Assembly (NCBI GenBank): GCA_002964805.2
Contig: PUDQ02000003.1
Location: forward strand, 4,402,001 to 4,466,000
Direction: 5' to 3'
From: Trametes villosa
Lineage: Eukaryota; Basidiomycota; Agaricomycetes; Polyporales; Polyporaceae
Length of the DNA: 64,000 nt
The notes under the pieces: generated by a model
The model's input: the letters and a program-made list of their open reading frames with translations, nothing else
What the model was told of the DNA's origin: nothing
Database searches by the model: none
Made by a program: the position numbers and the translations under genes
In this document: positions 43,366 through 53,556 of the stretch, piece by piece
Numbering within the stretch: position 1 is the first letter of the stretch
Layout of the letters: each line of letters opens with the position of its first letter

Positions 43366-45183
43366 TTACCAGTAGTAGTAGCCGCTCACCTCGAACTCAT
43401 ACTCACTCGACACCATCGCGCGCAACTGCGCCGTCGTCTGCTCGTCCACGTAACGCTCGTCTGGCGACCCCCGGTATACTTCAACCAACAAGGAGCTCAG
43501 CGGTTGCGCGCCAGCAGTCTTGCGGCCTCGCAGACACTTCAGGACCGCGCCTAGGATCGCCCCGCCGTCCCAGATGAATCCGTGAAGGCTCAGATCCCGG
43601 AGCTTCGGGCAACGTACTCGGCTCTGCTCCGAGCCCGCGACGTCGGGAGTACAGGCCAAAGACTGCAAGAGGCACGGCGGAATGGGGCCAAGGACTCGTG
43701 GCGGTGACGTGATGGACAGGAATTTGAGCCGCGGGAAGGCATCGAACAGCAGGTCCCAATCACCCGTCGTGGCCTCCCGCAAGTCGGTACGAAGGCTGAG
43801 CGACTTCAGGACCGAGGGGTCGAGGAGCGTCCTCATCGGCGTGAGCACATTCCCCGGCGTGAAAGCGGTATCTTGGGGGTACGTTAGGTCGAGAGATACC
43901 TCGACAGGCCGGCTGCAGTGGTGAAAGCAGAGACTGCTGATTGTTTGTACGACCATGAAATAGTGCGTGTTCTGTACGAACTGTGCGCCTCCAAGTTGAC
44001 GGAGACCCGGAAGCAGGAGGTCCCATGGGTCCAGAGGCCCGGCACCGTTGAGGTCTTCAGAGCTGAGCTTCCCATCGAGTTCGACACGGCCGCGAGAAGG
44101 GAGGTGCACGTGGGTCGTGAACTCCTGGACCCATCGTACCGTGTCTTTGATCGAAAGTTCGTTCAGCTTGGGGAGGTGGAAAGGATCCTTGGAGGGGGAG
44201 GGGAAGTCGGAGCAGGCCGTATCCATGAAACACTTGAGTGTGAGGTATTCCAGGTGGCGCGCGCATTGAAGCATGTCGAAAAAGGTGTCGCCAGTTATAC
44301 GGTCAGAAGGAGCGACGGAGCAGTTTGTCAGGGATAGGGTGGTAAGACGAGAAAAGAGCGGCGGCGTCAGCTGGACGACAATGCACTCCAACTCCAGGAA
44401 GGCGAGCTGGGGGAACTTCTCCAAGACAAGAATAAAGGGCTGAGGGACTTGGCCGTCCCATATGCCGTGATTCTGGATTTGGAGCCTTGTGAGGGAAGGG
44501 AAGATGCCCCCAATCAACTGGGAGAGCTCCGCGACTTGACGTGCCGAACCTCTTCCGAGAACCAAGGATACCATTCGGTCGCGGAGAGGTATGACCTCCG
44601 GTAAGAGTTTCGTGAGCGTCGGCAGGTCGTCGAACTCCAGATCCAGTAGCATACCGTGGGCTCGAGACAGCGCGAGCCGGAACCATCTTCGACGCTTAAA
44701 GACGACTATGGTACTCCAGAAAGCTCCGTGGTCGAGGATGACACAACGCCAGTGGCGGCAAACGCTCATGTAACGTATGGGGTCGACGTTCTTCCGGTTC
44801 CGTCTTGGTCGGGGGTATACACCGAGAAGGATCTGGACGAGTACCTCGACAGGTAGCTTGTTGATTGAAGCGAACGAGTTCCACATTGCGCCAAGAGTGA
44901 GGGGGTCCACTATTGGCTGATCGCAACCCACTGCAGACGACGCCTCAACGGCTGTGAGGGCAACCTGCGTATGTATCAACGCATCTAGATCGGGGGTGAC
45001 TCGACCTCGGACGGAGGCCTCGGAAGCACTGGAAGAGACCGGGCCAGCTATATCCCTGGTACGGTTGCGTTGTAAGGGTGCCTCGGCCAACGTCGCGTGG
45101 TGGTCGGGGTGTGTAGTGGCTTCGGTGGTCACTCGCTCTACGTCTGGAGTAGCTGAGTCACAGACAGCGCGTATGGCGACCAT
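43366..45183 (-). CDS. F-box protein, copy 2 (605 aa)
   Basis: The first in-frame ATG is at 45183; the frame is open to 45270, but only from a GTG. The F-box is SINKLPVEVLVQILLGV with SVCRHWRCVILDHGAFWSTI. Leucine-rich irregular repeats follow (FPSLTRLQIQN, LAFLELECIVVQL, LFSRLTTLSLTNC). It is closely related to copy 3 at 49187 along its whole length. Copy 3 has an ATG at the position where this gene has ATA, so the two proteins probably differ at the N-terminus. It is probably an SCF substrate adaptor. It shares its 3' intergenic region with SDR B. Confidence 0.78.
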   Translation of the reverse strand: MVAIRAVCDSATPDVERVTTEATTHPDHHATLAEAPLQRNRTRDIAGPVSSSASEASVRGRVTPDLDALIHTQVALTAVEASSAVGCDQPIVDPLTLGAMWNSFASINKLPVEVLVQILLGVYPRPRRNRKNVDPIRYMSVCRHWRCVILDHGAFWSTIVVFKRRRWFRLALSRAHGMLLDLEFDDLPTLTKLLPEVIPLRDRMVSLVLGRGSARQVAELSQLIGGIFPSLTRLQIQNHGIWDGQVPQPFILVLEKFPQLAFLELECIVVQLTPPLFSRLTTLSLTNCSVAPSDRITGDTFFDMLQCARHLEYLTLKCFMDTACSDFPSPSKDPFHLPKLNELSIKDTVRWVQEFTTHVHLPSRGRVELDGKLSSEDLNGAGPLDPWDLLLPGLRQLGGAQFVQNTHYFMVVQTISSLCFHHCSRPVEVSLDLTYPQDTAFTPGNVLTPMRTLLDPSVLKSLSLRTDLREATTGDWDLLFDAFPRLKFLSITSPPRVLGPIPPCLLQSLACTPDVAGSEQSRVRCPKLRDLSLHGFIWDGGAILGAVLKCLRGRKTAGAQPLSSLLVEVYRGSPDERYVDEQTTAQLRAMVSSEYEFEVSGYYYW

Positions 45184-45903
45184 TGCAGAGCATGTCCCCG
45201 TAGGAGAATGCGTACAAGAAACAGAGTGCTCCGGTGCATCGGGGGCCTCTTCAGGCTGGCGCTGAGACACTCCCGCCGGGCTGAAGGGGCAAGGAGATCA
45301 AGTTAGCATGAGAAGCCGTGAAGTTTTACGAGGCGGTTACCGAGAACGTTTCCTGCGAATATATCTTGCGATTTCGTCGAACATCGCTGTCGAACACCCG
45401 AGCTCTCTCAAGTTGAGAAAGCGGGAACTTGGACGGCGGATTGAACGACTCTTCTACCCCAAGTTGCTGCCAGTGGGTGTGCAGGACTCAAAGAGGTTCA
45501 CAGCCACGTGGCTGACTTTGCGCGGCACTCCGGCGCTTCTGAACTTTCCCTTCAACACTTCCTCACATACTTGCGAGTCGCGGCCCGAATTGAACGGTTG
45601 ACTCAACCACCACGCATGCTGGCGTAGTTCTCGCCGATTTATGTGAACTGCATTCCTAGAAATTTGTGTCTTGCTACCAGCTGCCACGTCGCCAGCGAAG
45701 GCTGACCTCGCTGTGTCGTCGGACAAACTGATCCTCGCCCGAGGACTCCCCGTCATGCACTTGATTCAAGTTGGAAGCCAATGCTGGTTAGTGATCAAAT
45801 CCCGGGATAACAGGTTAGCCTCACAACTCATATAGTCTATCAATCCAGAGAACTCTTAGTGCGCTCACTTTGTTAGACGAAAATCTGGAGTATTTCAATT
45901 GCA

Positions 45904-46104
45904 TCCATGCGATCCCTCGATGTCGTGCGTAACCAGCTCCCAGATCCGCACAGCTGGTGGTTCGGGACGTCGTACACGCAACGCTGCATGAACTACGTCC
46001 GGCAGAAGATGCTGTGCCGCGGCATCATGCACTGGGCTCGTACCAGTATCTTCCGAACGCCAGCCCCATCAACGCGACTACCTGGACTAGCGCACCGCTC
46101 CTAG
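45904..46104 (+). pseudogene. UstYa (DUF3328) fragment, cassette copy 2
   Basis: About 65 codons resemble the centre of UstYa A: SLDVVRNQLPDPHS against its CLDIMREQL region, then RCMNYVRQKMLCRG against HCMNYIRQMILCRG. The upstream half with the membrane anchor and the first His motif is missing, the second motif begins RC instead of HC, and similarity ends in out-of-frame sequence matching the DPYQYPSN segment. This is a decayed gene. It points at peptide gene 2, the same tail-to-tail arrangement as the intact pair at 6.4-7.7 kb. Confidence 0.8.
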
Positions 46105-46466
46105 AAAGGAGAGTATGCTGACTGGACGACAGCAGCGTTGGGTCGAGGATGGTTCAGGAGCTGTGATGAGCGGGTCTGTAGTAAGTCTGCGCTTCGTCAC
46201 TTCGTCCAACAGCCAATCTCATCCTTCTTGTGCAGGTGAACGGATGCGTCTTTTGAACGCAGGTTGCGGGACGCTGTGCAGTTGGTCTATGTATAGAAGA
46301 CTCTCACAACGATATGATCGATATCCTTCATACAGCGTCTTCATGCTCATACACCTTTTGAAGAGCCCCGTAGCCCCGCTGTTACACTCCGCGCTGTCTC
46401 TAAAAAACCAAGACGCGCTCTAGGCCCCTCCAACGCGTCGCCCAGCTATCCTCTGACATCATGGTG

Positions 46467-46718
46467 TCAGGGATACTTGGCAACAGAGATATGAGGGATA
46501 GCTACCACGATGTGCTCTCGGCGAGCTAGCCACGCTGGACCTGTCCTGCCAGCGTTCGGGCTGAGCGCTGTTATTCAGGTGAGCATCGCGACACTTCTTG
46601 ACTAGATTGAGGGTTCTTGCTTACCAGCATCCTCTACGGGGACCGCGACGACAGGTGCAAGCGTGGCGAGCAGTGGGACCAGGAAGGTGAATAGGAGCAT
46701 GCGGAAGAGGGTGCGCAT
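46467..46718 (-). CDS. Small secreted peptide precursor 2 (64 aa)
   Basis: Exon 1 is 46718-46625 (94 nt), the intron is 46624-46568 (57 nt, GTAAGC donor, CTCAC branch, CAG acceptor) and exon 2 is 46567-46467. The signal peptide is MRTLFRMLLFTFLVPLLATL, with likely cleavage near AVA/VPVEDA. The mature part has RTGPAWLARREHIVVAIPH, then ISVAKYP. Exon 1 length, intron phase and core motif match gene 1, from which it differs at about half of the positions, so conservation at protein level is meaningful. Its Tyr and Pro near the C-terminus distinguish it from copy 3, where a 4-bp indel changes the frame after IPH. Confidence 0.65.
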
Positions 46719-47739
46719 ACTAGGCAGATTTAGAGTCCGGGAAGACGGACGGCCTGCCTCGCCCCACAAGGACCTATATGCGCATCGGCATACTCGCATT
46801 CCGTACGGGCACCAGCGAATGGGGCGCGCTTAGATCCGAAGCGTGTCGACTGGGGCAACAGATCGAACGGCACCGTAGGCGGTTGGCTTCGGGCGAGACG
46901 CTGCACTTCCTGGATATGTATCCAGGGCACACAGGTCAAGCTGGGGGCGGTGATCCCCTGTCAAGGTTAACGCCACCGAGAGGAGTTGAGTTGTGCGATA
47001 CGTAGGTTCGCCGCCATCCGTGAGTTGGAGATTGCGCTGATACACCGCGTTCTTCAGTTCAACTTCCCAGAGGCGACCTTCGTCTCTCATGATCGATCTC
47101 AACTGAGTCCCGGGCTGCTGTGTGTGCACCTTCCGCGATGCGCAGTGGGTTGCGGACGCTCACAATTGTGTGAGTGATATTCGGCCCCCAAGGCGATACG
47201 TTCGATCGCTCACACTCGGACGTACAGGTCCAAGCAAAAAGTCGCTCTGAATTGTAGTCAATAGCATCCAAGCTGACATCCAGCCAGTGCACACCCACAT
47301 AACTATACTCACTCGCCATTCCCACATAAAAACGACTAGAGCCTGCTTGCGGTCTGTCCAAGAATCGCAGTCAAGCTTCAGGTGGCTGATGATCGGAAGC
47401 GACCCAGCGTTCACCAGAACGAATGGCCGCGCAAGGACCGAGAGGCGTCAAAGAACCCAGTAAACTAGCACCTCATATGGGGGAAGAGGGGAGAGGGTCT
47501 TTGGAAGCTTTCGAGCGTCGAGAGCTGCGTGGTGAGCGAATGTCTCAGATTTCAGTCATCCGTCAGGCACGCAACTGACGACCGGCGCTTGTTAGCATGG
47601 GCGGCTTTGTCACCTTTTGTCACCCCCTCGTCTGCTCAGCGAGCATCCTTGCCAACTCTCTACAGGGAGGGAAGAGTTATGCATCCTTCTTGCTCAGCTA
47701 GGATGCTGCATACTGCAGACAGTGAAGGCGTCGCGGGCT
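46719..47739. other. Upstream region of peptide gene 2 and SDR C, with conserved open frame
   Basis: Nearly identical to 52,430-53,443. A minus-strand frame starting at an ATG at 47319 and ending at 47059 (86 codons; EYSYVGVHWLDVSL, NSERLFAWTC) is kept open in both copies, and several of the few differences between the copies are synonymous (for example in the RLFA codons). In copy 3 the frame continues to 52647 (124 codons). I cannot assign a function and it may be an exon of an unrecognised or decayed gene. Confidence 0.3.
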
Positions 47740-47746
47740 ATAAAGA
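47740..47746 (+). promoter_or_regulatory. TATA box of SDR C
   Basis: TATAAAG about 110 bp upstream of the ATG at 47852; the same sequence lies before SDR D. Confidence 0.55.
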
Positions 47747-47851
47747 GGACATTGTCCCAAGAGAAGGAACCTCACTACCCACCACCTTACCGCCCAACAC
47801 CGCCAACACCCTCAACAACTTCACCTAGTACACACAACACTCATCAAAGCA

Positions 47852-48899
47852 ATGTCTGCGTCTCGCGTTTGGCTCAGTAAATGCTCTCATGCTTTGCTGC
47901 ACCCAACCAAACTGACCTATTGCCTCGCAGTCACTGGTGCCTCGTCTGGCTTCGGCCGCGAAACCGTCATTCAGGCCCTCGAGAGCGGCGACAAAGTCGT
48001 TGCCACCCTTCGCAAGCCCGCCGCGCTTGACGACCTCACCGGGAAGTACCCCGCCTCTCGCCTGCGCGTCGTCAAGCTCGACGTCACCAAGCCCGACGAG
48101 ATCGACGCCGCGTTCGCGCAGGCGAAGGCCGCCTTCGGGCGCGTCGACGTCGTGTTCAACAACGCCGGGTACGTCGCGGTGGGCGAGAACGAGGCGTTCC
48201 CGGACGAGGTCGCGCGGCCGCTGTTCGAGGTGAACTTCTGGGGCGCGGTGCACGTGTCGCAGCGGGCGGTGCGGTTCTTCCGGGAGGAGAACACGCCGCA
48301 GGGCGGGCTGTTGTTGCAGAACAGCGCGATGGTCGGGTTGGCGGGCGTGCCCGTCATCGGTTTCTACTCCGCGACGAAGCATGGTGAGTGCTCTACGCAT
48401 GCTACACCAGCTTCTTTACTGATCTACTTCGTGTGTCAGCTCTTGAGGGCTTCAGCGAGTCTCTCGCAAAGGAGCTCGACCCCGCCTGGAATATCAAGGT
48501 AAGACTGAATGCGCATTGCGTACAAGTACTCTTGGCTAACCCGCGCTGCAGGTCGCGATCATCGAACCCGGCGCATTCAAGACATCCGTCTTCAACCTCG
48601 ACACCAACATGATCCTCGTGCCCCAACACCCCGCCTACACCAACCCTGCCCTCCCCGTCTACAACTTCCGCGGCGCGTTCCTCAAGGGCGCCGGCAAGGA
48701 GGCCGGCACCCCAGCAGACCTCGCGCCCGCGGATGCGTCGCTCGCCGCCGCGAAGATCATCGAGTTTTCCAAGCTGTCGAGCCCGCCGCTGCACTTCCCG
48801 CTCGGGAAGGACTCGATTGGCCTGATCCGGGAGAAGATCCGGGCTCTGACGGAGGAGATTGACAAGTACCAGTCGTGGTCGGACAACCTCGGAAAGTAA
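47852..48899 (+). CDS. Classical SDR oxidoreductase C (294 aa)
   Basis: Exons 47852-47876, 47931-48383, 48440-48498 and 48552-48899. TGASSGFG (10-17), NNAG (85-88), Ser140, Tyr154 and Lys158 are all present, so it should be an active NAD(P)-dependent oxidoreductase. It is very close to copy D; differences include PDEVARP for PDDVARP and ASLAAAKII for ASLAVAKII. It lies head-to-head with peptide gene 2 across about 1.1 kb and tail-to-tail with F-box copy 3. Confidence 0.92.
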
Positions 48900-49186
48900 G
48901 CGTGAGGGGTGTTGGTTTGGATTTCTCATCTTTATACTAGGATCGTCGTGTATAATGTATCCATAGCGTATGTTCTCGAATAACTCTCTGTGTCACAATC
49001 AGTCATAGTATCTCTAGGAGGTTTAGTATAGCGAGGACCTCGCTGCCGCTGTGGATACACAGATATCAACGGGAAGCGTATATGTAGCCCGTACTCTCCC
49101 GTATCTTCGCTATCGCAAGTACAGCAAAGGCGTCCCGGAATACTTCGGACACTGTAGGAAAGAGACCGTAGTAGGCCACCATGTGG

Positions 49187-51211
49187 TTACCAGTAGTAGA
49201 ACCCGCTCGCCTTGAACTCATACGCTCCCGACACCATTGCGCGCAACTGCGCCGTGCCCTGCTCGTCCTCGTAACGCTCGCTCGGCGACGGCTGATATAC
49301 GTGAACCAACAAAGAGTTCAGCGGTTGCGCGCCACCACCCTCACGGGCCCGCAGGCACTCCAGTATCGCGCCTAGGATTGCGCCGCCGTCCCAGAGGATT
49401 CCGAGAAGGCCCAGGCTCCGAAGCTTTGGACAGCGTACTCGAGTCCGCTCCGAGCCCGCGACGTCGGGAGTTGGGGCCAAAGACTGCAAGAGGCACGGCG
49501 GAACGGGAGCGAGGACTCGCGCCGGCGACGTGATGGACAAGAAGTCGAGCAACGGGAACGCGTCGAAGAGCAGGTCCCAATCGGCCGTCGCGACCTGCCA
49601 CAAGTCGGTACGAAGGCTGAGCGCCTCCAATACCGTGGGATTGAAGAGCGTCCTGATCGACGCGAGCAAGTTCCCCGGCGTGAAAGTGGGATAGTGGGGG
49701 TAAGTGAGGTCGAGAGATACATCGACATGCCTGCTGCAGTGGCGAAAGCTGAGGATGCTTGTATTTGTGTTGACCAGGAAATGACGGGTATCCTGTACGA
49801 ACCGCGCGCCGTTAAGCTGACGGAGCCCCGGAAGCAGAAGGGTCCATGGATCCAGAGGCCCGGCATTATTGAGGTCTTCAGAGCTGAGCGCCCCATCGAG
49901 TTTGACGCAGCCGCGAGAAGGGAGGTGTAGGAGTGTCGCGAACTGCTGGACCCATCGTACCGTATCTCTGATCGAAATACTGTCCAGTTTGGGGAGGTGG
50001 AAAGGATTCTTGGAGGGGGAGGGGAGGTCAGAGCAGGCCGTATCCATGAAACGTTCGAGGGTGAGGTGTTCCAAATGGCGCGCACTTTGAAGCATGTCGA
50101 AAAAGACGTCGCCAGATATACGATCAGAAGGAGCGACGGAGCAATCTGTAAGACATAGGGTGGTAAGACGAAAAAAGAGCGGTGGCGTCAGCTGGACGAC
50201 AATGCGCTCCAACTTCAGGAATGCGAGTTGGGGGAACTTCTCCGAGAAGAAGACAAAGGGATGAGGGATGGGGGCAAGACCGTCCCAGATGCCGTTATTC
50301 TGGACTTGGAGTTTTGTGAGAGAAGGGAAGACGCTCTCCGTCAACTGGGAGAGCCCCGCAATCCGATGTATCGAACGTTTTCGAAGCACCAAGGATACCA
50401 ACCGGTCGCGGAGAGGTATGACTTCTGGCAGGAGTTTCATGAGCGTCGGCAAGTCGCTGAACTCTAGCTCCAGTGGCATGCCGTAGGTTCGAGACAGCGC
50501 GAGCCGAAACCACCTTCGACGCTGAAAGACGACTATGGTATTCCAGAAAGCTCCGTGGTCGACGATGACACGACGCCAGTGTCGGCAAACCCCCATGTAA
50601 TGTAAGGGGTCAATGCTCTTCCGGTCCCAACTTGATCGGAGGCGTACACCGAGAAGGATCTCGACGAGTAGCTCGACAGGTAGCTTGTTGATTGAAGCAA
50701 ACGTGTTCCACACCGTGCCAAGGGTAAGGGGATCCAGTATTGGCTCGCCGAAAGCCCCCGAAGACGACGTCGCACCGGCTGTGAGGGCAGCCTGTGTATG
50801 TGGCGTCAGCGCATCCGAATCGTGGGTGACCTGATTGCACGCGAAAGCCTGAGGAACATTGGGAGAGTCCGGACCGGCTAGATCCCCGGTAGTTTTGTGT
50901 TGTAACGGCTCATCGGCCAACGTCGCGTGGTGGTCGGGGTGCGTGGTCTCGTGCATGGTCTCGATAGCCGCTTCCTGTACGTCCAGAGAAGCAGAGTCAC
51001 GGACGCCGCGTACGGCGACTATTTCCGAGCATGTCTGCGGTTCAGGAAGGGCACAGGGACCAGAAGGCTCGGGTGCTTCGGCGGCCTCTTCAAGCTGAGG
51101 CGGAGGTAGTCCTTGGAGGCTGAAGAGTGCAAGGAGTTCAACGCATGAGCCACGCGAGACTCGGCCATGAAATCTAACGGGACTGTTACCGAGAACGTTT
51201 CTTGCGAACAT
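49187..51211 (-). CDS. F-box protein, copy 3 (674 aa)
   Basis: A single exon opening at a true ATG at 51211. The first 60 residues precede the region alignable with the predicted copy 2 protein, so an internal start or a short upstream intron is possible. The F-box is SINKLPVELLVEILLGV with GVCRHWRRVIVDHGAFWNTI, followed by leucine-rich irregular repeats ending in the same GxYEFxxSGxYYW tail as copy 2. It is probably an SCF adaptor. The many substitutions in the repeat region relative to copy 2, against nearly identical intergenic DNA in the same units, suggest faster change in the substrate-binding part, but this needs counting. Confidence 0.78.
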   Translation of the reverse strand: MFARNVLGNSPVRFHGRVSRGSCVELLALFSLQGLPPPQLEEAAEAPEPSGPCALPEPQTCSEIVAVRGVRDSASLDVQEAAIETMHETTHPDHHATLADEPLQHKTTGDLAGPDSPNVPQAFACNQVTHDSDALTPHTQAALTAGATSSSGAFGEPILDPLTLGTVWNTFASINKLPVELLVEILLGVRLRSSWDRKSIDPLHYMGVCRHWRRVIVDHGAFWNTIVVFQRRRWFRLALSRTYGMPLELEFSDLPTLMKLLPEVIPLRDRLVSLVLRKRSIHRIAGLSQLTESVFPSLTKLQVQNNGIWDGLAPIPHPFVFFSEKFPQLAFLKLERIVVQLTPPLFFRLTTLCLTDCSVAPSDRISGDVFFDMLQSARHLEHLTLERFMDTACSDLPSPSKNPFHLPKLDSISIRDTVRWVQQFATLLHLPSRGCVKLDGALSSEDLNNAGPLDPWTLLLPGLRQLNGARFVQDTRHFLVNTNTSILSFRHCSRHVDVSLDLTYPHYPTFTPGNLLASIRTLFNPTVLEALSLRTDLWQVATADWDLLFDAFPLLDFLSITSPARVLAPVPPCLLQSLAPTPDVAGSERTRVRCPKLRSLGLLGILWDGGAILGAILECLRAREGGGAQPLNSLLVHVYQPSPSERYEDEQGTAQLRAMVSGAYEFKASGFYYW

Positions 51212-51728
51212 ATTTCACGATTTTGTCGAGCATCGCTGTCGAGCGCAACCGGCTCAGGCTGTGGTTCCGTGTCGGCAAGGATGTTCAACACCCAGCCACG
51301 TGGCTGCCATGTGCGGCACCTCCCTGAGCATGCGCGCTTCTGAGTTTTTCCTTACCTCCTCCTCCCAGTACCTCACATACGTCCGAGTCGTGGCTGTAAC
51401 TGAGTCGGATAAGCCACCATGCATGCTCGTGTGATTGTCCTTTCTGCTTTTTGTCAACTGCTAGAACTCTCTGCTGTTTAGTCGCCGCCATCTCGTCAGC
51501 GGCCAGTGTCCTTGACTGCTTGTAGTGTTGTCCAATCCCACCCAACTCCCGAGGGTTCGCCACCATGAAATCAATTGCAAGTCAGCGCAGGTTAGTGCTC
51601 GAATTCAACTCGTCGACAGATCCGCACCCTCACCACTGATGTAAATTTATCTGTAGAACTCCATTGCTCACCGGCCCTCGTCTTAGACGAAAAACTCGAG
51701 CATTGCTTGCGCATCAGCGGAGATCGTT

Positions 51729-51900
51729 GTGGTGCGCGACCAGCTCACGGAGCCGCACAACCAGCCTGGGACGCCGTACATGCAACATTGCATGAACTAC
51801 GTTTGGGAGGTGATCCTTTGCCACGGCCTCGTGCACTCGGCTCGTACCAGTGTTCTCCAAACGCCGGGCCCGTCGAATCTCGATGAGGCTGCCCGACGGG
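51729..51900 (+). pseudogene. UstYa (DUF3328) fragment, cassette copy 3
   Basis: Contains VRDQLTEPHNQ and QHCMNYVWEVILCHG, matching the second UstYa motif (HC kept, but RQ changed to WE and CRGD lost). The first half of the gene and the membrane anchor are missing. It points at peptide gene 3 as in the other two cassettes, and decayed independently of copy 2 in detail. Confidence 0.78.
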
Positions 51901-52165
51901 TCGGCGGTCAGTCTGCACTTCTTTCCCCCAACAACCAATCTCATCTTTCTTTCAGGTGAATGGATGCGTCTTGTAAATGTAAGCGGCAGGACGCTGTACA
52001 ATTCGTCTATCTATGGGGGGTCCTCACAATTATGTGATGGACATCCTTCATGCGCGTACATTTCTTGAAGAGCGCTGTAGTTCCGCCATCACATTCCGAG
52101 CTGTCTCTGAGAAACCAAGACGCGCTCTAGGCCCCGCCGGCCCGCCGCCCAGCTATCTTCTTACA

Positions 52166-52429
52166 TCATTGCGTCAGGGATACTTGGCGACAGAGAGAAG
52201 GATGAGGGATAGCTACCACGATGTGCTCGCGGCGGACTAGCCACTCTGGACCTGTCCTGCCAAGGTTCGCGCTGAGCGCTGTTATTCAGGTGAGCATTGC
52301 TGCGATTTCCGGCTAGATTGAGAGCTCTCGCTTACCAGCATCCTCTACCGGGACTGCGACGACAGGTGAGAGTGTGGCGAGCAGTGGGATCAGGAAGGTG
52401 AATAGGAGCATGCGGAAGAGGGTGCGCAT
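52166..52429 (-). CDS. Small secreted peptide precursor 3 (68 aa)
   Basis: Exon 1 is 52429-52336 (94 nt), the intron is 52335-52279 and exon 2 is 52278-52166. The signal peptide is MRTLFRMLLFTFLIPLLATL. The mature region has RTGPEWLVRREHIVVAIPH, then PSLCRQVSLTQ. Up to IPH it is nearly the same as peptide 2. After that a 4-bp length difference shifts the frame, so the last 11 residues are unrelated to those of copy 2 and add a cysteine. The ARR/VRR site before the core would suit a Kex2-like protease. It lies beside a decayed UstYa copy, so if processing needs UstYa it would have to come from the 7 kb or 10.7 kb gene. Confidence 0.62.
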
Positions 52430-53443
52430 ACTAGGCAGATTCGGAGTCCGGGAAGACGGTCGGCCTGCCTCGCCCCACAAGGACCTATATGCGCATCGGC
52501 ATACTCGCATTCCGTACGGGCACCAGCGAATGGGGCGCGCTTGGATCCGAAGCGTGTCGACTAGGGCAACAGATCGAACGGCACCGCAGGCGGTTGGCTT
52601 CGGGCGAGACGCTGCACTTCCTGGATATGTATCCAGGACACACAGGTCAAGCTGGGGGCGGTGCTCCTGTGTCAAGGTTACCGCCACCGAGAGGACTTAG
52701 GTTGTGCGATACGTAGGTTCGCCGCCATCCGTGAGTTGGAGATTGCGCTGATACACCGCGTTCTTCAGTTCGACTTCCCAGAGGTGACCTTCGTCTCTCA
52801 TGATCGATCTCAACTGAGTCCGTGTGTGCACCTTCCGCGACGCGCAGTGGGTTGCGGACGTTCACAATCGTGTGAGTGATATTCGGCCCCCAAGGCGATA
52901 CGTTCGATCGCTCACACTCGGACGTACAGGTCCAGGCAAAGAGTCGCTCTGAGTTGTAGTCAATAGCACTCAAGCTGACATCCAGCCAGTGCACACCCAC
53001 ATAACTATACTCACTCGCCATTCCCACACAAAAACGCGCAGAGCCTGCTTGCGGTCTGTTCACGAATCGCAGTCAAGCTTCAGGTGGCTGATGATCGGAA
53101 GCGACCCAGCATTCACCAAGATGAATGAGATGAATGGCCCCTCGAGGACCGAGAAGCGTCAAAGAGCCCAGTAAACTAGCACCTCATATGGGGGAAGAGG
53201 GGGAGGGACGAGGGTCTTTGGAAGCTTTCGAGCGTCGAGAGCTGCGTGGTGAGCGATGTCTCAGATTTCAGTCATCCGTCAGGCACGCAACTGACGACCG
53301 GCGCTTGTTCGCATGCGCGGCTTTGTCAGGCCCTCGTCTGCTCAGCGAGCATCCTTGCCAACTCTCTACAGGGAGGGGAGAGTTATGCATCCTTCTTGCT
53401 CAGCTAGGATGCTGCACACTGAAGACGGCAAGGGCGTCGGGGC
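52430..53443. other. Upstream region of peptide gene 3 and SDR D
   Basis: Near-identical copy of 46,719-47,739, including the minus-strand open frame (here 53021 to 52647, 124 codons). No other gene seen. Confidence 0.3.
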
Positions 53444-53450
53444 TATAAAG
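53444..53450 (+). promoter_or_regulatory. TATA box of SDR D
   Basis: TATAAAG about 110 bp upstream of the ATG at 53557. Confidence 0.55.
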
Positions 53451-53556
53451 AGGACAATCTCCCAACAGAGGGAACCTCACGACCCACCACCTCATCGCCC
53501 AACACCGCCAACACCTTCAACCACTTTACCCACAACACATACTACCCATCGTAGCA

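Larger units (their letters stand above)
43366..48899. repeat. Tandem duplication, unit 1
   Basis: Contains F-box copy 2 (-), a UstYa fragment (+), peptide gene 2 (-) and SDR C (+). Unit 2 (49187-54605) repeats the same order and orientation. SDR-to-SDR distance is 5959 bp between B and C and 5705 bp between C and D. The intergenic block at 46,740-47,520 is almost identical to 52,450-53,230 (roughly 95% or more by eye), while the F-box coding regions have diverged more. Confidence 0.85.

Noticed and set aside
43366..45270. Start of F-box copy 2 at 45270
   Set aside because: That codon is GTG. The first ATG in frame is at 45183, and eukaryotic initiation at GTG is not expected. The same reasoning moved the starts of the genes at 23046, 40783, 8899 and 10691.
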